Shown one piece after another: positions 11,001 to 24,340 of a DNA stretch of 64,000 nucleotides. Each line of letters starts with the position of its first letter. Position 1 is the stretch's first letter. A program made the position numbers and the translations under genes. The notes beneath the pieces are model-generated. The model searched no databases. It was not told the origin of the DNA and was given only the letters and a program-made list of their open reading frames with translations. The DNA comes from Adineta steineri (Eukaryota; Rotifera; Eurotatoria; Adinetida; Adinetidae), in the NCBI GenBank assembly GCA_905250115.1, contig CAJNOI010000315.1, positions 1 to 64,000 of the forward strand, read 5' to 3'.

Positions 11001-14000
11001 TCATTTGCTGTCTACGCAATAAAAAATCATAAACAATCATTAGCAAATACGAATGAATCAAGTATATTATTAATATTCAAACAAGCTATATCTGATGGAA
11101 TTAAATCAAAAGAAGCTTATGCATTAGCTGTGCGTACTTAAAAAGTTTGAATGAATTTGTTTTTATTAAAGATTCATTTCTATTTAGAATGGTATAGGAC
11201 AAATGTTGTTAGAAGAAGCAACAAAAGAACAAAAACGTTTTCCTGCTAATACAACTGAAGACCAAACAATAACAACAACAACAACGACGATACCAATTAT
11301 TGAAAATAATGGTCATGGACAATATACAAAAATGTGTGGATTAATAAAAACAATGTTTGAAAAAATATCTACACTTTTATTTGATCAAGAAACAGTTAGT
11401 AAATTACTTAAATTCATATTCGAAAAAGTTTCAAATGGTAAAAAAAGATTTACTTTTTTCTCTTTTTCTACGATATTTAATTTATTTAGAACCTGAACAA
11501 TCAGCATCATATTATGAAAATATCAATCAGTTATTAAAGGTTTGTATGATATTGCTAACATTTCGTTCGGACATCAACACCTTCAGATTAATGACCTTTC
11601 TTCTTACTAAAACTCTATTTCTTAGGTATTTATTCAACATCCATTTATTTTCAATTCTCCTGAATCACTCGAACTTCTATGTAATTTATTAAAACAACGT
11701 GTACTTGAATTAGGTTTGTACATTTCACTCATTTCTGTTTTTAAAACTAATTTGTTTTTTTTTGTTCGTATTATTAGCACCTATACTTATTCGTACAATC
11801 GAAGCTTGTGCACCATTAATTATCTCGTTAAATAAAAATAGTATGATGACGTATGTATTATATAAAATCTTTTTTTTTTGTAAAAAATATCATATTTTTA
11901 GTCTTCTTGATACTGAACTTTCAACTTATTTAACACTTCATCCTCCTATTGCAAAACGTGCACTCTATTGTATATGTGCACTTCATCCGAATACAAAAGA
12001 TGAACTTTTACAAAAAATGATTGAAGTAAAAAGGAATTTTTCTTTTTTTTTTTTCTATTATATAATTATATCTTATTAGGATACACAATATGATCAATTT
12101 GATAGTGAACAATTTATAACACGTCTTGTTTTACTTGGACATATGATACAAATATCTCCAATCACACTTGAAGATATTGGTAAAAGAATACTTAGTAATA
12201 TATCAAAATATATTGTGGATAGAAATCAAACAAATGATGATGATGAAGATAATATGAGTACATCATTTTTTCACGGACATTTTACATTATTACATGATGA
12301 ACCTCATGCCGATCCAGAAATCGGAGCAGATGCTCGTGTAAAAGTAATTATAATAATCTAGTAGTGAATTTTTCTCTTATCGAATTCTTCTCTATTTTTA
12401 TAATAGCGTGAATTAGTTAAAGCAATGACACGAGCAATATTAGGTTTACGAGAAAATTCATCTGGTTTATTTAATATTGTTTATAAATTAATTCGAAAAT
12501 GTATTGAAAATGATCAAGATTTTACAAATGAAATGAGGTAAATATATTATACAATTCTGTAGATTTCTTATGTTAGAAAATTGAAGTTTTGTTAGCTTAT
12601 CGAATGATCTGTTCATTTGAGAAAGTACAAAGGAGAAAATGCGGGCACCTGAAAGTGATAGTGGGTGATGTCGACACCTGATCCGCGGGTGTGTGAACTA
12701 AGAGACACCCACACCCACACCCATACCCTACTAGAAGCTATTTATACACATGTGTAACGTAAATTGTTTATTTCTAGTGAAAATGAAATCATCTATATTC
12801 GTCTTTGTGGTTTATCATGCTTATTGAAATTAATATGTAATCCATATTTTTATACACGTATAAAACCAGATGATTTTCTTGTTATAATAACTCTTCTTCG
12901 AGTAAGTAAAAAATTCTATTTATATTTAAGATAAATGTTTTTTTTGTAAAATGTTTTAGGATCCATCATCGGTTATTCGTCAACGAACATATCGTAAATT
13001 AGCTGAACATTTACGTGATCCATTATGTCCTATTGAATTACTTGCATTATTAGCATTTGCTGCTAAAGAACCTGAACGTGAGCATCGGGAACAAATTCGT
13101 CGTTCAATGTTACAAATTATTGATACACGTCGTGAACATATTAAACTTCAATTATCTTATAAAACAGCTCATACAACCAATGGTTTTGATCATGATGATA
13201 ATAACAATAATAATAATTCATCATCAATAGATGATAAGCCAATTGACTATACATTATATCCTGAATATTCCTTAACATATTTTCTATTTTTTCTATCAAA
13301 ATCACCAGCATATATTTTATATGATGATACTGAAATGTTACATACAATGACAGATTATATTTTATTTTTATTAGATACATTATTATTACGTTGTGATACA
13401 ACAGTTGGTTTATTTTATAAAGGTTTATTACGTTCAATAAAATCATCGGAAGATGCAACAATCGTATTAGATAAAGAAGAAAAAATTGAAAGAAAAGATG
13501 CTATTAAAAAATTACATGTTCTTGTTGATTTAGCTTATGTTATTTTATCACAACGTGCATCATCATTAATGATGTGTCGTGCAAGTTCAACTGTACCATT
13601 ACCAGAAATGTATTTTAAAAAAGCACGTTATAATCATTTATCTTATTTACCAAAAGATTTTAAAATTAAACTTAAACCTATAACAACAACGACAGTTAGT
13701 GATACATTAACAAATAAACGAGCAATAATCAATAATTCAGAAGTAGATAATACAACAACAACGACAATATCAAATACAACAATAAGTACATCACCAAAAA
13801 CAACAACAAGAAAAAAACGAAAAAGTAGTGGAGAAAATGAAAATGATGATGATAATAAAGAACAAACTTCTCCAAATAAACGAAGAAAACGTTCAACAAC
13901 GAATAAACAACGAAAAAGAAAATTAAGTAATTCAATTGCAGAGAATGAAGATACTACTTTAAGTAAGATCATTTGACTTGATTTCAGCATTTATACTTTA

Positions 14001-14211
14001 TTTTTTTTGTATTCTAGCTTCAGTACCATCAGTTAATGGTAAAAAATCTCGAAAGAACATCGTAAATACTTCTAATCGATCTCGTGTAAGTTTTCCATAT
14101 GAAAAACCACAATTACGTTCGAAATCAGCATCATCCAGTTCATCATCTCTATCACCTCCAGCACGAAAAACACGAAGTAAAGCTTCATCACGATTAGCAA
14201 CAAAAAATTAA
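8090..14211 (+). CDS. PDS5: PDS5 sister chromatid cohesion regulator
   Basis: Many short exons splice into a long HEAT-repeat protein. Collinear matches to PDS5 include: after exon 1 (8090-8188), VQLYAAICLADVIRVWAPN (family: CCLADIFRIYAPE), FLARQLLGL, YYLLENLSMVQSF, an HRRDAAKII repeat, the segment WEVRKEALDYLGHVYKKE, then LLAERLLTFYLMPWDV and KRALYCICALHPNTKDE. C-terminal helices include FYTRIKPDDFLVI and RQRTYRKLAEHL, followed by a Lys/Arg-rich, Thr/Ser-rich tail from about 13690 that is probably a nuclear/DNA-binding tail. PDS5 binds cohesin with WAPL and controls cohesin release and acetylation in the nucleus. The stop is at 14209-14211 after a final small intron (13964-14019). Introns at 8915-9378 and 12538-12777 are enlarged by inserted repeats. 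Confidence 0.92.
8965..9328. mobile_element. hAT-type MITE inside a PDS5 intron
   Basis: A 364-bp insertion is bounded by an exact 8-bp duplication, GGCCTGAG (8957-8964 and 9329-9336). The left end reads TAGAGATGTGCATTGAACC and the right end, reversed, TAAAGTTGAGCATGGTC. Both ends then contain TAGTCCCGGT about 30 bp in, so the inverted repeat is long but imperfect. An inner GACCGGTCCCGGTC palindromic patch lies near 9139. There is no transposase, so it is a non-autonomous hAT-like element. Its removal would leave an intron of about 90 bp, close to normal size. Confidence 0.82.
12656..12734. repeat. TGTGGG-type inverted repeat in a PDS5 intron
   Basis: The right arm (12704-12733) is a run of ACACCC units, the complement of TGTGGG. 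The left arm (12657 on) carries GTGGGTG and GCGGGTGTGTG, so it is degenerate. It is one of a dispersed family of similar hairpins in this window and the only one inside a clearly conserved housekeeping gene. Confidence 0.7.
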
Positions 14212-15726
14212 ATCAAAAAAAAACTTTCGAATTTTTTTTTTCTTCTTTCACTTGTATATTTTCAATGATTCAATATTTATGTACATATTCAAATTTCTTA
14301 GTTAGAAAGAGCTTCAATGTTTATTTTGCTGTATTTTATTAAATACAAGCAAAGGTAAAAAAAAAATTATGTATAAAATTCATATGTTTATGTATCTGTA
14401 TTTTTTTTTCTTTATTCTTTGTATAATACATATGTTTGATATTATAAACATAGACTATGATTTATGAAAAACGATATCTTATTAACAATCAAATGGGTAT
14501 ATATATATATATATCTAGGAATTTTGTAATTCGATTGATTTAAAAATAAAATAAGACAAACTATTCATAAATTATATATATATATAGATTGGCAATATCG
14601 ATAATTCATTAGGACAGGTACTATATGTATGCATATCGGACAAAGAAGAATTTTCTTTTTTTTTCCTTATGAGTATATATCATGGATAATCTGATGCTTT
14701 CTATGTTGATAAATGATTTAAACTTGAATTTTTTCTTCTTTTGATATATATCCTGTCATATCGGTAAGGCTATTAAAAGAAATTTGAGCTAAGTACAATT
14801 AAACTTGATTAAGAAGAAAAGAAGATTTATGTTTTTTTTCTTTCTTTCCATATAGGTCATGACAAATATTAAATGTAAACATTAAGAACAAGTAGTCGAG
14901 ATAACCTATTGACCAGTGAAGACAAAAAACTGTAGATCAATGCATTATATTGACCTTGTTGAAGATTACTGTCTGAAGATTTAAGTAGATGACATATAAA
15001 AGTGTCTGAGATCTAATTCAAAATATATCGAATTAAACAATATTTTAAATTGCATTGTAGATAACTGTAATTGAGAGAGAAAAATAGAAGAAGGTGAATA
15101 CATATGTATTACACTTTTATTCTTATTAATAATATATTTTATGAGTTTATGAGAATGTATTCATCCATTGAAATAGTTTTGATAGTTTAATAAACAAGTC
15201 GATTGATGATAATGAAAAATGACGATTAATTATATTCTTTCAATAGACTTGTGTGATGCAATTTGAGACGATAGAATATTATATATATATATAGTTTTTT
15301 ATATACTTTTGCATTCTGCTTCGTCTTTTTTTTTTTATTCAAACAGAGTTTGTTTCAATGTGTATAGAAAAATGAAAGAGAAAGAAGAACAGAGAACTGT
15401 TTTAACTATTGCTTTGTCTGTGTCAATTTGTGTAATCGAATATTGAACCGAAATTCTCTCTTCTCCTTTTCTTTTTCTCTTTTTGCCGTTCGTTACAATC
15501 GATAGTTGCATTACCGTCAATGCCATTCTTTTCTAATCGATCTGTTTTACTTCTTTGAATATAAAAATTTACTCTTTTACTAACGACAACGTAACATCAA
15601 GACAAAATAGTCGAAGACGAATGTTCTTTTTTTTTCGCTTTTTCAAATATTAAACAAGGTCGATGATCATTTATAATCGTCATTTCGTCTTCTTACATTT
15701 TATATCGTAGGTTGTAAAAATTCATA
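14212..15726. other. Intergenic region with AT dinucleotide repeats
   Basis: About 1.5 kb without recognisable exons. It contains (AT)n microsatellites at about 14498-14514, 14573-14586 and 15279-15293 and several T-runs. The right end carries a tract ending atcgtag (15710), 16 bases before the next ATG. The minus-strand frame at 15335-15526 looks random. Confidence 0.4.
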
Positions 15727-18700
15727 ATGTCTAATACAAATCGATTTAAGAATTCGAATAAAACTGAAGAAGAAGAAGATGATGATGATGAAAATGATAA
15801 TGATGAAAATCATTGGTATTATCCACGTACATCATCACCTCATTCGTCTCTCAGTGTTAATAATAGTTTTACTCATCCGTCGTCATCGGTAACGATGGGT
15901 TCATGGGGCTTTGACGTTAATCGCTCAACAAACGGACAGACACCATTATCATTTACATCGAACAATAATAATAACAACAGCAATAGCGACAAACAAATAA
16001 TGACGAAAATAACAAAAGATTATAATGAACGTCTTGGTGATAAATTTGCATCATCTTCGTCTTCTTCTCAAAATCTTAAATTACGTACACCAGCATTAAC
16101 TAAACAACGTAATGGAAACGAATTTGCTGCTGTTGATCGTCTTCTTCATGGACCAAATCGAACATCTAAAGATGTAATTGAACAACAAATGACAACAACA
16201 ACAACTCAACAACCAAAAATTCATGCAGAACAAGAATTAATAGCTTGGCAAAATCGAATGTTACAAAGGTTTATTTAATACTCAAAAAAAATAATTTCAT
16301 CTATTCAATATTTAGAGATCAACGTTTCGATAGTTCATCATCAAAATTAAACAATAAAAGAAATGAAGTAAATATTAATTCTGTTCGTTCATCCAGTCGT
16401 CAAACATGTAAATACAGACAAAAAGAATTTATTAAATAAAAGAAAACTCGTTTTTTTTCAGCTACAGCAACAAATCGACGAATACCAACTATATTAAATA
16501 CAAATGAAAATCAATATCTAGAACATGATCATGTAAAAATCAATTTTTTCTGTTTATTTAATTATTAATTTTTATTAGCATGAACCCACAATAAAGTCAG
16601 CACGAGTTATTAAACGATATATTGAATTAGTTTATCATCTACAATCATTTTATGAACGTATTAGTGATCAATTATCAAATGGAAATGGGTTTTTAAAAAC
16701 TAAGTATATATATGTATATGTATATAGAGAGAGAGATTATTTACATTTGATTTATTAGTCAATCATCACCATCATTATTTATAAATCATTGTCGAAAAAT
16801 GACTGAACAATTACAAAAATTGAAACCGATTTGGGAGGAAAAATTAGTCGATTTACAAAATCAACTTAAAAATATATCTTCATTACAAGGCTCAACAATG
16901 ACAAACGAAGTTTGTATAAATTTAAGACAACAAAATAATTTACTTTTTGTTATATAGACAACATTTCTACAACGTCGATTGACTTTAATTAATTTATTAC
17001 AATTGCTAAGTAAAGAAAAGGAACTTGATGATACGGACTTATCTATTCGCGTAAGAAATTTTGACAAAAAAAAAAGAATTTTTTATTTTTCTATTGAATA
17101 GATTGATATTGATCGAGTATTACATGAAGATAAATTAGGTAAATTAGACTTATCATTAAGAAGATTAGTATATTTATAATCGTCTTAATATATAGCTGTT
17201 CAACTTCAAGATGAACTTTCAACATTACTACAACATCAGGTTAATATTTTATCAGTATTTCAAGTGTTTTGTGAGAGAAATATTCAATATAATCAGTCTG
17301 ATCTATTGATGATTAGAATATTTCACTTCAGATACTCAAAATAAGCTTGACTATCGCATATCTATCTTTTCTAGTCTTTATTAAACGATTTTACCTCATT
17401 ATTTCATTGGAATTGTCAGCTATATTCGTCGAATGAACAAGATCGTGTTGAACATGTTCTACTATTATTACGTGAACAAATAACTACAACTGATAGTTAT
17501 ATGTCACATGTTAGTCAGGTAAGTTATCATCTTAGAAAAGATTTTTAAACATATATATCTGTTAAATTCTTATATAGCAATTAAATGAATTAGTAACAAG
17601 TTTACGTTCATCAGAAAAATATATTTTATCATATACGAATACAGTTCCATTAATTGATGATGGTAAAAGAAATAAAAAAATTTCTTTTGAAATATTCGAA
17701 TTGATTATAAATAGGAACTTCTTCTCAACCTAATACGTCATCCAATCGTGATCATTGGCGACCATATGATAAAACTGATATAGATTTCATGAAAACAAGG
17801 GTATAGAAAATGATTATTTTTTTATATTATTAATATAATGTGATATAATTTAGGAATCTCGATTGCAACAATCTCGTCGAAGTAAATTATTTATTTAAAT
17901 TGAAAAATCTTATCTTTTCTTTCTATTCAGATGAAAATATCAATGAAAAATCGTCAAGTAAATATATTCTAAAAAGTTTCTTAATTCTTTTTTCTCTTCT
18001 AGAATTAAGATCGACTTCAATGCCTCGTCTGAGTAATTCTGAAGAATCCGATCATAATTTAGTACATAATTTCTTATTGATTTTGTCAAAAAAATAAGGA
18101 GATTTACTTTTAGGATCGTGATACTATACGAAAATCATTAATAAAAGCTTATACAACAGATTTAAATCGAAATAATAGTAATAATAGTGGTGTACTAACA
18201 CGTTTTGCCACAGTTAAATCAGCTAAACGTAATGATAAAACCCCATCAAATGTAAAGGTCTATTGTAATAATAAAATATTTCAATTCATATAGCTTTAAT
18301 TTTTGTTATTTTAGAGTATTTTGAAATCATATCCTCATATACATTCATCAAATGGAAGAAAAAAAGATTATGATATTGATATAGAAGTCGATATACCTGA
18401 TCGATTTATTGATTTTGATAGTAATGATCAAATATTAACAACTAATGAACGTATAGAAAGAATTAAGAAAAAAGATGATGTACGAAGAGTACTTTCAAAA
18501 CAAAGGTATAAAATTATTGTTTGATAATTGAATTTTTACCTCTTATTTTTTTGTCAGTATACACGAAGCAAATAATCAAACTTTTAGCGATGATGATATA
18601 AAAGTAGGATCTAATCGTCAAAAATATAGCAAAAAACGTGAAAGAGTATGTAGGAAGAAAGAAAACTATTTTATGATTGAGTTATATTTATAGGCACTAA

Positions 18701-18861
18701 ATCTACGATCAATGTTTACTGAAGAAGCAAAAGAAAAGAACCATCAAATCACAGGTTTGTTTCATTTTCTATTTATTCACATGAAATTAACTGATGCATT
18801 TGTAGGAAAACATTATATGAATAAATCATATCAACAGCGAATGGCTTATCCAAATGCATGA
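15727..18861 (+). CDS. Ser/Asn-rich coiled-coil protein, weakly PLEKHA5/6/7-like
   Basis: About seventeen small exons give a protein that starts with an acidic/Asn/Ser low-complexity region (a run of Glu and Asp after residue 14, poly-Asn near residue 80). A helical region follows (ELIAWQNRMLQRDQRF; VIKRYIELVYHLQSFYERI; FLQRRLTLINLLQLLSKEKEL). Near the C-terminus are DYDIDIEVDIPDRFIDFD and then a basic helix with DDVRRVLSKQ, which resemble in order the C-terminal YDLDI, SIPERYVELD and EKIRNILARS blocks I recall from PLEKHA7-type proteins; LNLRSMFTEEAKEK follows. No PH or WW domain is present. The stop is at 18859-18861. If the link is right, a junction or cytoskeletal adaptor role is possible. 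The gene is well supported; its identity is tentative. Confidence 0.6.
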
Positions 18862-19395
18862 ATTTAGATTTTATTCACACATCTTATTCTCATACTTTTT
18901 TTAAATTTCAATAACGCAATTTTTCAATGACATATACTTTTGCTTGTATCACTATTTTTTATATTTGCGCATGTCATTTTTTTATTTGTACGATTCTATT
19001 TCTCGAATTATTAGTTAAGATTTGATACTTTTGCGCAGATTGAGATTGTACATCGTCATTTATATTCTATATTCTCAATAAAATTCATTTTGCATGTAAG
19101 TGTTAGAATGGAAATTGATTTATAATGGTGACATCTATTTATGTACAGATTCTTCCAATAGTTCATCCAATAAGTTGTATTAACTAGAAGTGCTTTTATC
19201 TCTATCATTTATTATCTGTATGTATGCTTGAGGTTTAGTTAATCAGATTATTTTTATGACTAAAGAAAAATTTTCATATTTGTTTTTGAATAAATAATTG
19301 GAAATTACATGCATATTAATCAGTTGAGTAGTATACTATCGAATTACACATTCCAAATATGAAAAATAACAATATTTTTTGCAGATTAATTTCTA
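18862..19395. other. Intergenic region, 3' flank and WAP promoter
   Basis: About 0.5 kb holding a polyadenylation signal at 19077-19082 for the upstream gene. A T-rich tract ending tttgcag (19384) lies 11 bases before the WAP start codon. No further exon was seen. Confidence 0.4.
19077..19082 (+). terminator. Polyadenylation signal AATAAA
   Basis: AATAAA lies 216 bp past the stop of the coiled-coil gene and is a plausible poly(A) signal for it. Confidence 0.4.
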
Positions 19396-19785
19396 ATGGC
19401 AGAAGGCATCATGTGTTATTTTTCAACTGTTATACTATTTTTCATCGTTATTTCATTTATTAATACTGAAAAAATTTGTCCTGGTTATGGATTTGTACGA
19501 TTTCCAGAAAATTGTACATCAACATGTTCAACAAATAATGATCAATGCTCGAAAGGTACAAAATGTTGTCAACGTCTTACAGAACCATGTGGTTTTCATT
19601 GTATAAAACCTAAAGATGATGTCAAAAAATCTGGTGACTGTCCACAGTTACAAGCCAATAATCCATTCTGGTTTTTATGTGATGGACATTATTGTGATGT
19701 GGATAGCGATTGTAAAGGTATGGCAAAATGTTGTACAAATATTTGTCGTTCTAAAATATGTGTCATGCCACACTCATCCAAATGA
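19396..19785 (+). CDS. Secreted protein with two WAP domains
   Basis: A single-exon gene of 129 codons. A hydrophobic signal peptide (residues about 5-24) is followed by two four-disulfide-core units. The first (residues about 27-73) has eight cysteines in the WAP order C, C, C, C, CC, C, C with KCC at its centre; the second (about 82-125) repeats the pattern with DSDCKGMAKCC. There is nothing else in the mature protein. WAP domains often inhibit serine proteases or have antimicrobial activity, so an extracellular inhibitor is likely; the target cannot be told. It is followed by AATAAA at 19896-19901. It is unusual here in having no intron. Confidence 0.88.
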   Translation: MAEGIMCYFSTVILFFIVISFINTEKICPGYGFVRFPENCTSTCSTNNDQCSKGTKCCQRLTEPCGFHCIKPKDDVKKSGDCPQLQANNPFWFLCDGHYCDVDSDCKGMAKCCTNICRSKICVMPHSSK

Positions 19786-19895
19786 ATATTAATTCCAAAT
19801 GTTACATTATCAATTACTTCTTCTTTTTTTTGTATAATCAATCATATATAAACTTATGAAATTCTTTTTTTATACAAAAATATTAATCTTTGTTC

Positions 19896-19901
19896 AATAA
19901 A
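19896..19901 (+). terminator. Polyadenylation signal AATAAA
   Basis: AATAAA lies about 110 bp past the WAP stop codon, the normal spacing for a poly(A) signal. Confidence 0.5.
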
Positions 19902-20315
19902 TATAAAAGAAATTAAAGTTGTCGTTCTTGACTGTAGATAGAAATCGATATATATGATCACTGTAATATGTTCCATACAAAAAAAAGAAGTTGAATCTTA
20001 TGTTCTTATGCATTGACCAATAATCGGTTGTTTTTCCATTATTTGATTGATTCTTGAAAAATATTAGTTACATTTCTATTAATACAGTATGAAAAATTTT
20101 CCACTTTCATTAGAAAGAAAGTTGACTTTTCTTTTCGTTGATTGTAAATAGAAAAAAAACAATGAGGTTTTTTCCAAGCATAAACATAACACGTGCCAAC
20201 GTGACGATGAAAAGAAAGCAGAACACGTCGTCGTTCGTATAGATTACGACATATTAAAGTAAAAAAATGTGATTGTACATTACATTTGATAGAGAACTAC
20301 ATACAAGCAAACAGC

Positions 20316-23300
20316 ATGTCTCTATTAAGTTTACCATTCGAAATGTTACATCGTATTTTTGACTATTGCGATATGAAAACAATTCTTCTATCAATTCGTT
20401 CTGTCTGCAAATATCTTCATAGTGCTACTAATATTTATAATCGATTGGAATTGAAATATGATCCGTCTTCAACTTTGAAATATGATATACTTTCTCGTCT
20501 TATTATTCAATCTGAACGTATTGTTTCATTGATTATCATCAATAAAACGAGTGATAAAGATGATGCACTTTCTTCATTCGACAAAATTTTCAACATTAGA
20601 CAATTCACTCGACTTCGTTTCTTGACTCTTGATGGTATCGATTGTGAAATAGCAAAGAATTTTTTAGTAAAAATTTCTTCTGAGTCGTTGACTACGCTTT
20701 GGTTTCGTGTGAACGATGCAGAAACATCTATTCATATCTTATCAACTGCTACTCGATTCAATCTTCGAAAGCTCGTCCTGAATAAATCAAATTTAATAAT
20801 GATACGCGATATTTCATGGCCAATACAATGGGAACTAAGGCATTTAGAAATAGGTATTTGTACTTCAAGTCAATATCATACTATTATCAAACAAAATCCT
20901 CATTTACAAACATTTGTTATGCAAGATTGCGTTGAATATCTTGAAGATTCTCGTATGATGATAAGTAGATCATTTGATCAACCATGTGCTTCAATATTGA
21001 AGTCTTTGACTATCATGGGCTGTTCTCTCAGTTTAGAAGAACTAGAATTGTTACTTTCATGGACACCGATACTTATCGATTTGGAACTCATTTTCCATTG
21101 CGATTTATTTGATTCTGTATTGGATGGCTATTGCTTAGAACAAATTATCAAAAGCAAGTTACCGTTACTGCGTCAATTTACTTTTTTCTTTTCATACAAA
21201 TATTTTTCTCGATCTGACAACGCTCCAAATAGCATTAAATCTATTATAGCACCGTTTCGAACACCATTTTGGCTGGAAGAAAAAAGTTGGTTTGTTATCT
21301 GCGATCACGTATTTGAAATGCAGGTAATCGAACTCTATACAATCCCAGCGAAAATTAGACATGAATCTACACTTTGGTTTGGCAGATCATTTGAATATAT
21401 GCCATTCCATGCAAGGCGACAATACTTATACCATCTAACACCAAACTCTGTATTCTCAGAACATGGAATGAATAATGTGAATAATCTACTCCGATGTGAA
21501 ATATCGTCAGCAGATTATATCTGTCGATTTACTCGTACATCATCCAATAAAACAAATGAAGAAGCTGAGGAAGAGGTATGCGATAGCGATCTGATCGTTC
21601 TTTTTAACATTACTATTATTTCTGTTTATAGGCATTGGTCATACTAGATCTTAGCAAACGCAGAATAGATGACAATATGGTACAAGATCTCGCTGATGCT
21701 TTGGAGCAAGACAATGTAAGTCAGTCTATTGTTTTATTTAAATACTTTTCAAATGTTCATTATTTTTCTACTACATATAGACCTGTGCTACATTAAATCT
21801 GTCGAATAATAGTATTCAAGATATCGGAGCTCATTATCTCGCTAATATGTTAAAACATAATACGGTAACTCTCATTGCAATCTTTCCTTTTCTTTCTCTC
21901 AAAAAATTTATTTGTAACTATAGACACTCAACGCAATAGATCTTAGTGGCAATGGAATCGGTGATTTAGGAGCTCAATTTCTTGTTGAATGTTTAAAACA
22001 TAATACCGTAATATGATCATCATTTTATTTTTGAGAATATAACTATCTTTTCTTGTGTAGACACTCATGGCACTTAATCTAAACGGTAATTCAGGTCAGT
22101 CTTGCTTAGTTGTTGAAGCAATACTCAAAAGTCGCACTGATAGAGTAAGATATTAATCTTCTCATTATTTATTTCAAAGTCTTATGTATAGACACTGACA
22201 ACACTAGATATTTCGAACAATCGAATTGGAAATATAGGAGTACAGATTCTTGCTAACTACTTAAAATCCAACACAGTAAGTTTTTTTTCTTTTGTATATT
22301 CATATATCTTCTTGAAACATATAGACAATTACCATATTAAATATCTCGAATAATAATATCGACGATACCGGAGTACAATGTGTAGCAAATTTATTAAAAG
22401 ACGACAAGGTAATCTTTCGATTGTTATCTGTTTTTTCTTTCTTTCTTACAGGCGATCGTTTCATAAATAGATACTTAATTCAATCGATCTAAGCAACAAT
22501 CTCATTGGGGATCAAGGAGCTCGATATCTCCTTGAAAATTTAGAACAAAATATAGTAAATTAATCTTGTTTTCTTTTGGACTTTTTTTATTTTCTTTACA
22601 TAGACATTACTGACACTGAAATTAGGTAAAAATAAAACGCCATATTGTATATTTGTGGAGAACATTGTAAATATTCGTGGTGATAGAGTAAGATTTCTAT
22701 TACTCTAATATAATAATTTCACTGATGATTTCTTTTCGCATGCAGACACTTACCACGGTGAATATGTCTAATCATCGATTAGAAGATGACGATGTACGAC
22801 TTATCATAACTGCTTTGAAAGACAATAAGGTATTTCTATTTTTCTGTTATGATTTTACATTTTTTTCTGCTATAAACAGGCACTTGTTTCATTGAATATG
22901 TCAAAAAACCAATTTGGATACCTTGGATTACAACATCTCACTGATTTGCTACGTCATATCACAGTAAGATTGTCTTGCTATCTAATTTTCTTACTTTGAT
23001 TCACGTATAGATATTCACCACTTTGGATTTAAGTGCCAATCAAATAGATGACAAAGGAACAGAGGCTCTCGTCAGTATTTTACGAAATCTAATGGTAATT
23101 AAAATTAAAATTTTGATTCTTCATATTATGAATTTCATCTAAATAAAAAGACACTGACAACACTTAACATCTCGAACAATCAAATTAGCAATCATGGAAT
23201 AAAAGCTATAACCGACGCACTAAAATATAGCAAAGTATAGCGATGTTTTTGTCATCAATATTATAATTACATTCTGTTCATCATGTAGACACTTACCAAA

Positions 23301-24163
23301 TTGGATCTTAGTAGTAATCAAATCGACGCTACTGGAGCACATTATCTCGCAGAAGCTTTGGAACACAATCAGACGACAGTAACAAGTTTAAATATATCGA
23401 ACAATTCTATTGGACCAGAAGGTGCAAAATGTTTTGCTAATACATTACGAAATACTAAAGTAACTTTCTTGACTTTGATTGTCTCTAACTCTATTATTTC
23501 TATCTACATTCAGACACTAAATGAGCTGATTATGTCGAACAATCGAATCGGTAATACCGGAGCGGAACATCTTAGTGATGCTTTAAAAGAAAATACAGTA
23601 ATCTTCTATTCCAACATCTATTTAATGTCTCAATTTGTTTTCTATACATAGACATTAACAATAATTGATCTTAGTAGTAATCAAATTGTAGGCCACGGTA
23701 TATTAAATCTAGCAAATGCTTTGAAAAAGAATACAGTAATCATCTACCTCTGTTCTCTCGCTTTGTATTATTCAATGTATATATGTAGACACTTACGACA
23801 CTACATTATCGAAATAATCGAATGCAATCCATTGGCACAAAATATCTCGCTGATGCTTTGAAATGTAATAACGTGAGTGTTTTTTCAAATTGTCAGGTGT
23901 ATTCAATGCTTCTTTTTTTCTTCTATGCGTAGTCACTAACATTACTAAGCCTTCAATGTAATGAAATTGGTGATAATGGAGCATTACATCTTGTAGATGC
24001 TTTAAAAAATAATAAGGTAATTATCCTTTTCTTTTTCGTCAATCTGATCTAAGAGCACTGTTTTATTTAGGCATTACAAAAGATTTATTTGGGCAGAAAT
24101 GGTATTTCCACAAAAGTATGGGATGAATTAACATCGATTGGTGGAAAAGAAGTGTTGAATTAG
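20316..24163 (+). CDS. F-box / leucine-rich repeat protein with one-repeat-per-exon structure
   Basis: Exon 1 (20316-21575) encodes an F-box-like start (LLSLPFEMLHRIFDYCD, then SVCKYLHS) and about 370 residues of irregular leucine-rich sequence. The ATG at 20316 is chosen because the frame upstream has no ATG. It is followed by 84-bp exons beginning at 21632, 21781 and 21925, each coding 28 residues of the ribonuclease-inhibitor/NLR type (for example TLTTLDISNNRIGNIGVQ), separated by phase-0 introns of about 50-65 bp. About 19 repeats run to the stop at 24161-24163. The exon at about 23289 holds two repeats without an intron. F-box proteins usually link SCF ubiquitin ligase to targets, with the LRR solenoid as the target-binding part. 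Repeats 4 and 8 are degenerate. Substrate unknown. Confidence 0.85.
21632..24163 (+). repeat. Exon-level LRR array (diverged introns)
   Basis: About 18 units of one 84-bp exon plus one short intron, with period 131-149 bp. Every exon starts at the first Thr/Ala/Ile of an LRR and ends in phase 0. Exon sequences keep the LxxLxLSxNxI pattern while introns have diverged, so the array is old compared with that at 30152-31364. Confidence 0.8.
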
Positions 24164-24287
24164 TTATTCTCTTCAAAAAATAGTCATGAATCTTAAGATA
24201 ACATTCTGTTTTTTTTTATACCCTTATCTATATTCAGCCTTAATTCTGAGAACTGATTTTGTAATTATTCTTTTATATTCAAGAAAA

Positions 24288-24293
24288 AATAAA
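24288..24293 (+). terminator. Polyadenylation signal AATAAA
   Basis: AATAAA 125 bp past the stop of the F-box/LRR gene, a plausible poly(A) signal. Confidence 0.45.
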
Positions 24294-24340
24294 CAAACTT
24301 TCGAATCAATGATTTGTTATTGAAACTTTTAGAGTCTTAG

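Noticed and set aside
13141-13990. Open frames on the minus strand opposite PDS5
   Set aside because: They are shadows of the large PDS5 exon; hydrophobic runs come from complementing Asn/Thr/Lys-rich codons.
20286-20315. Upstream start for the F-box/LRR gene
   Set aside because: The frame extends upstream but has no ATG; the F-box begins right after the ATG at 20316.
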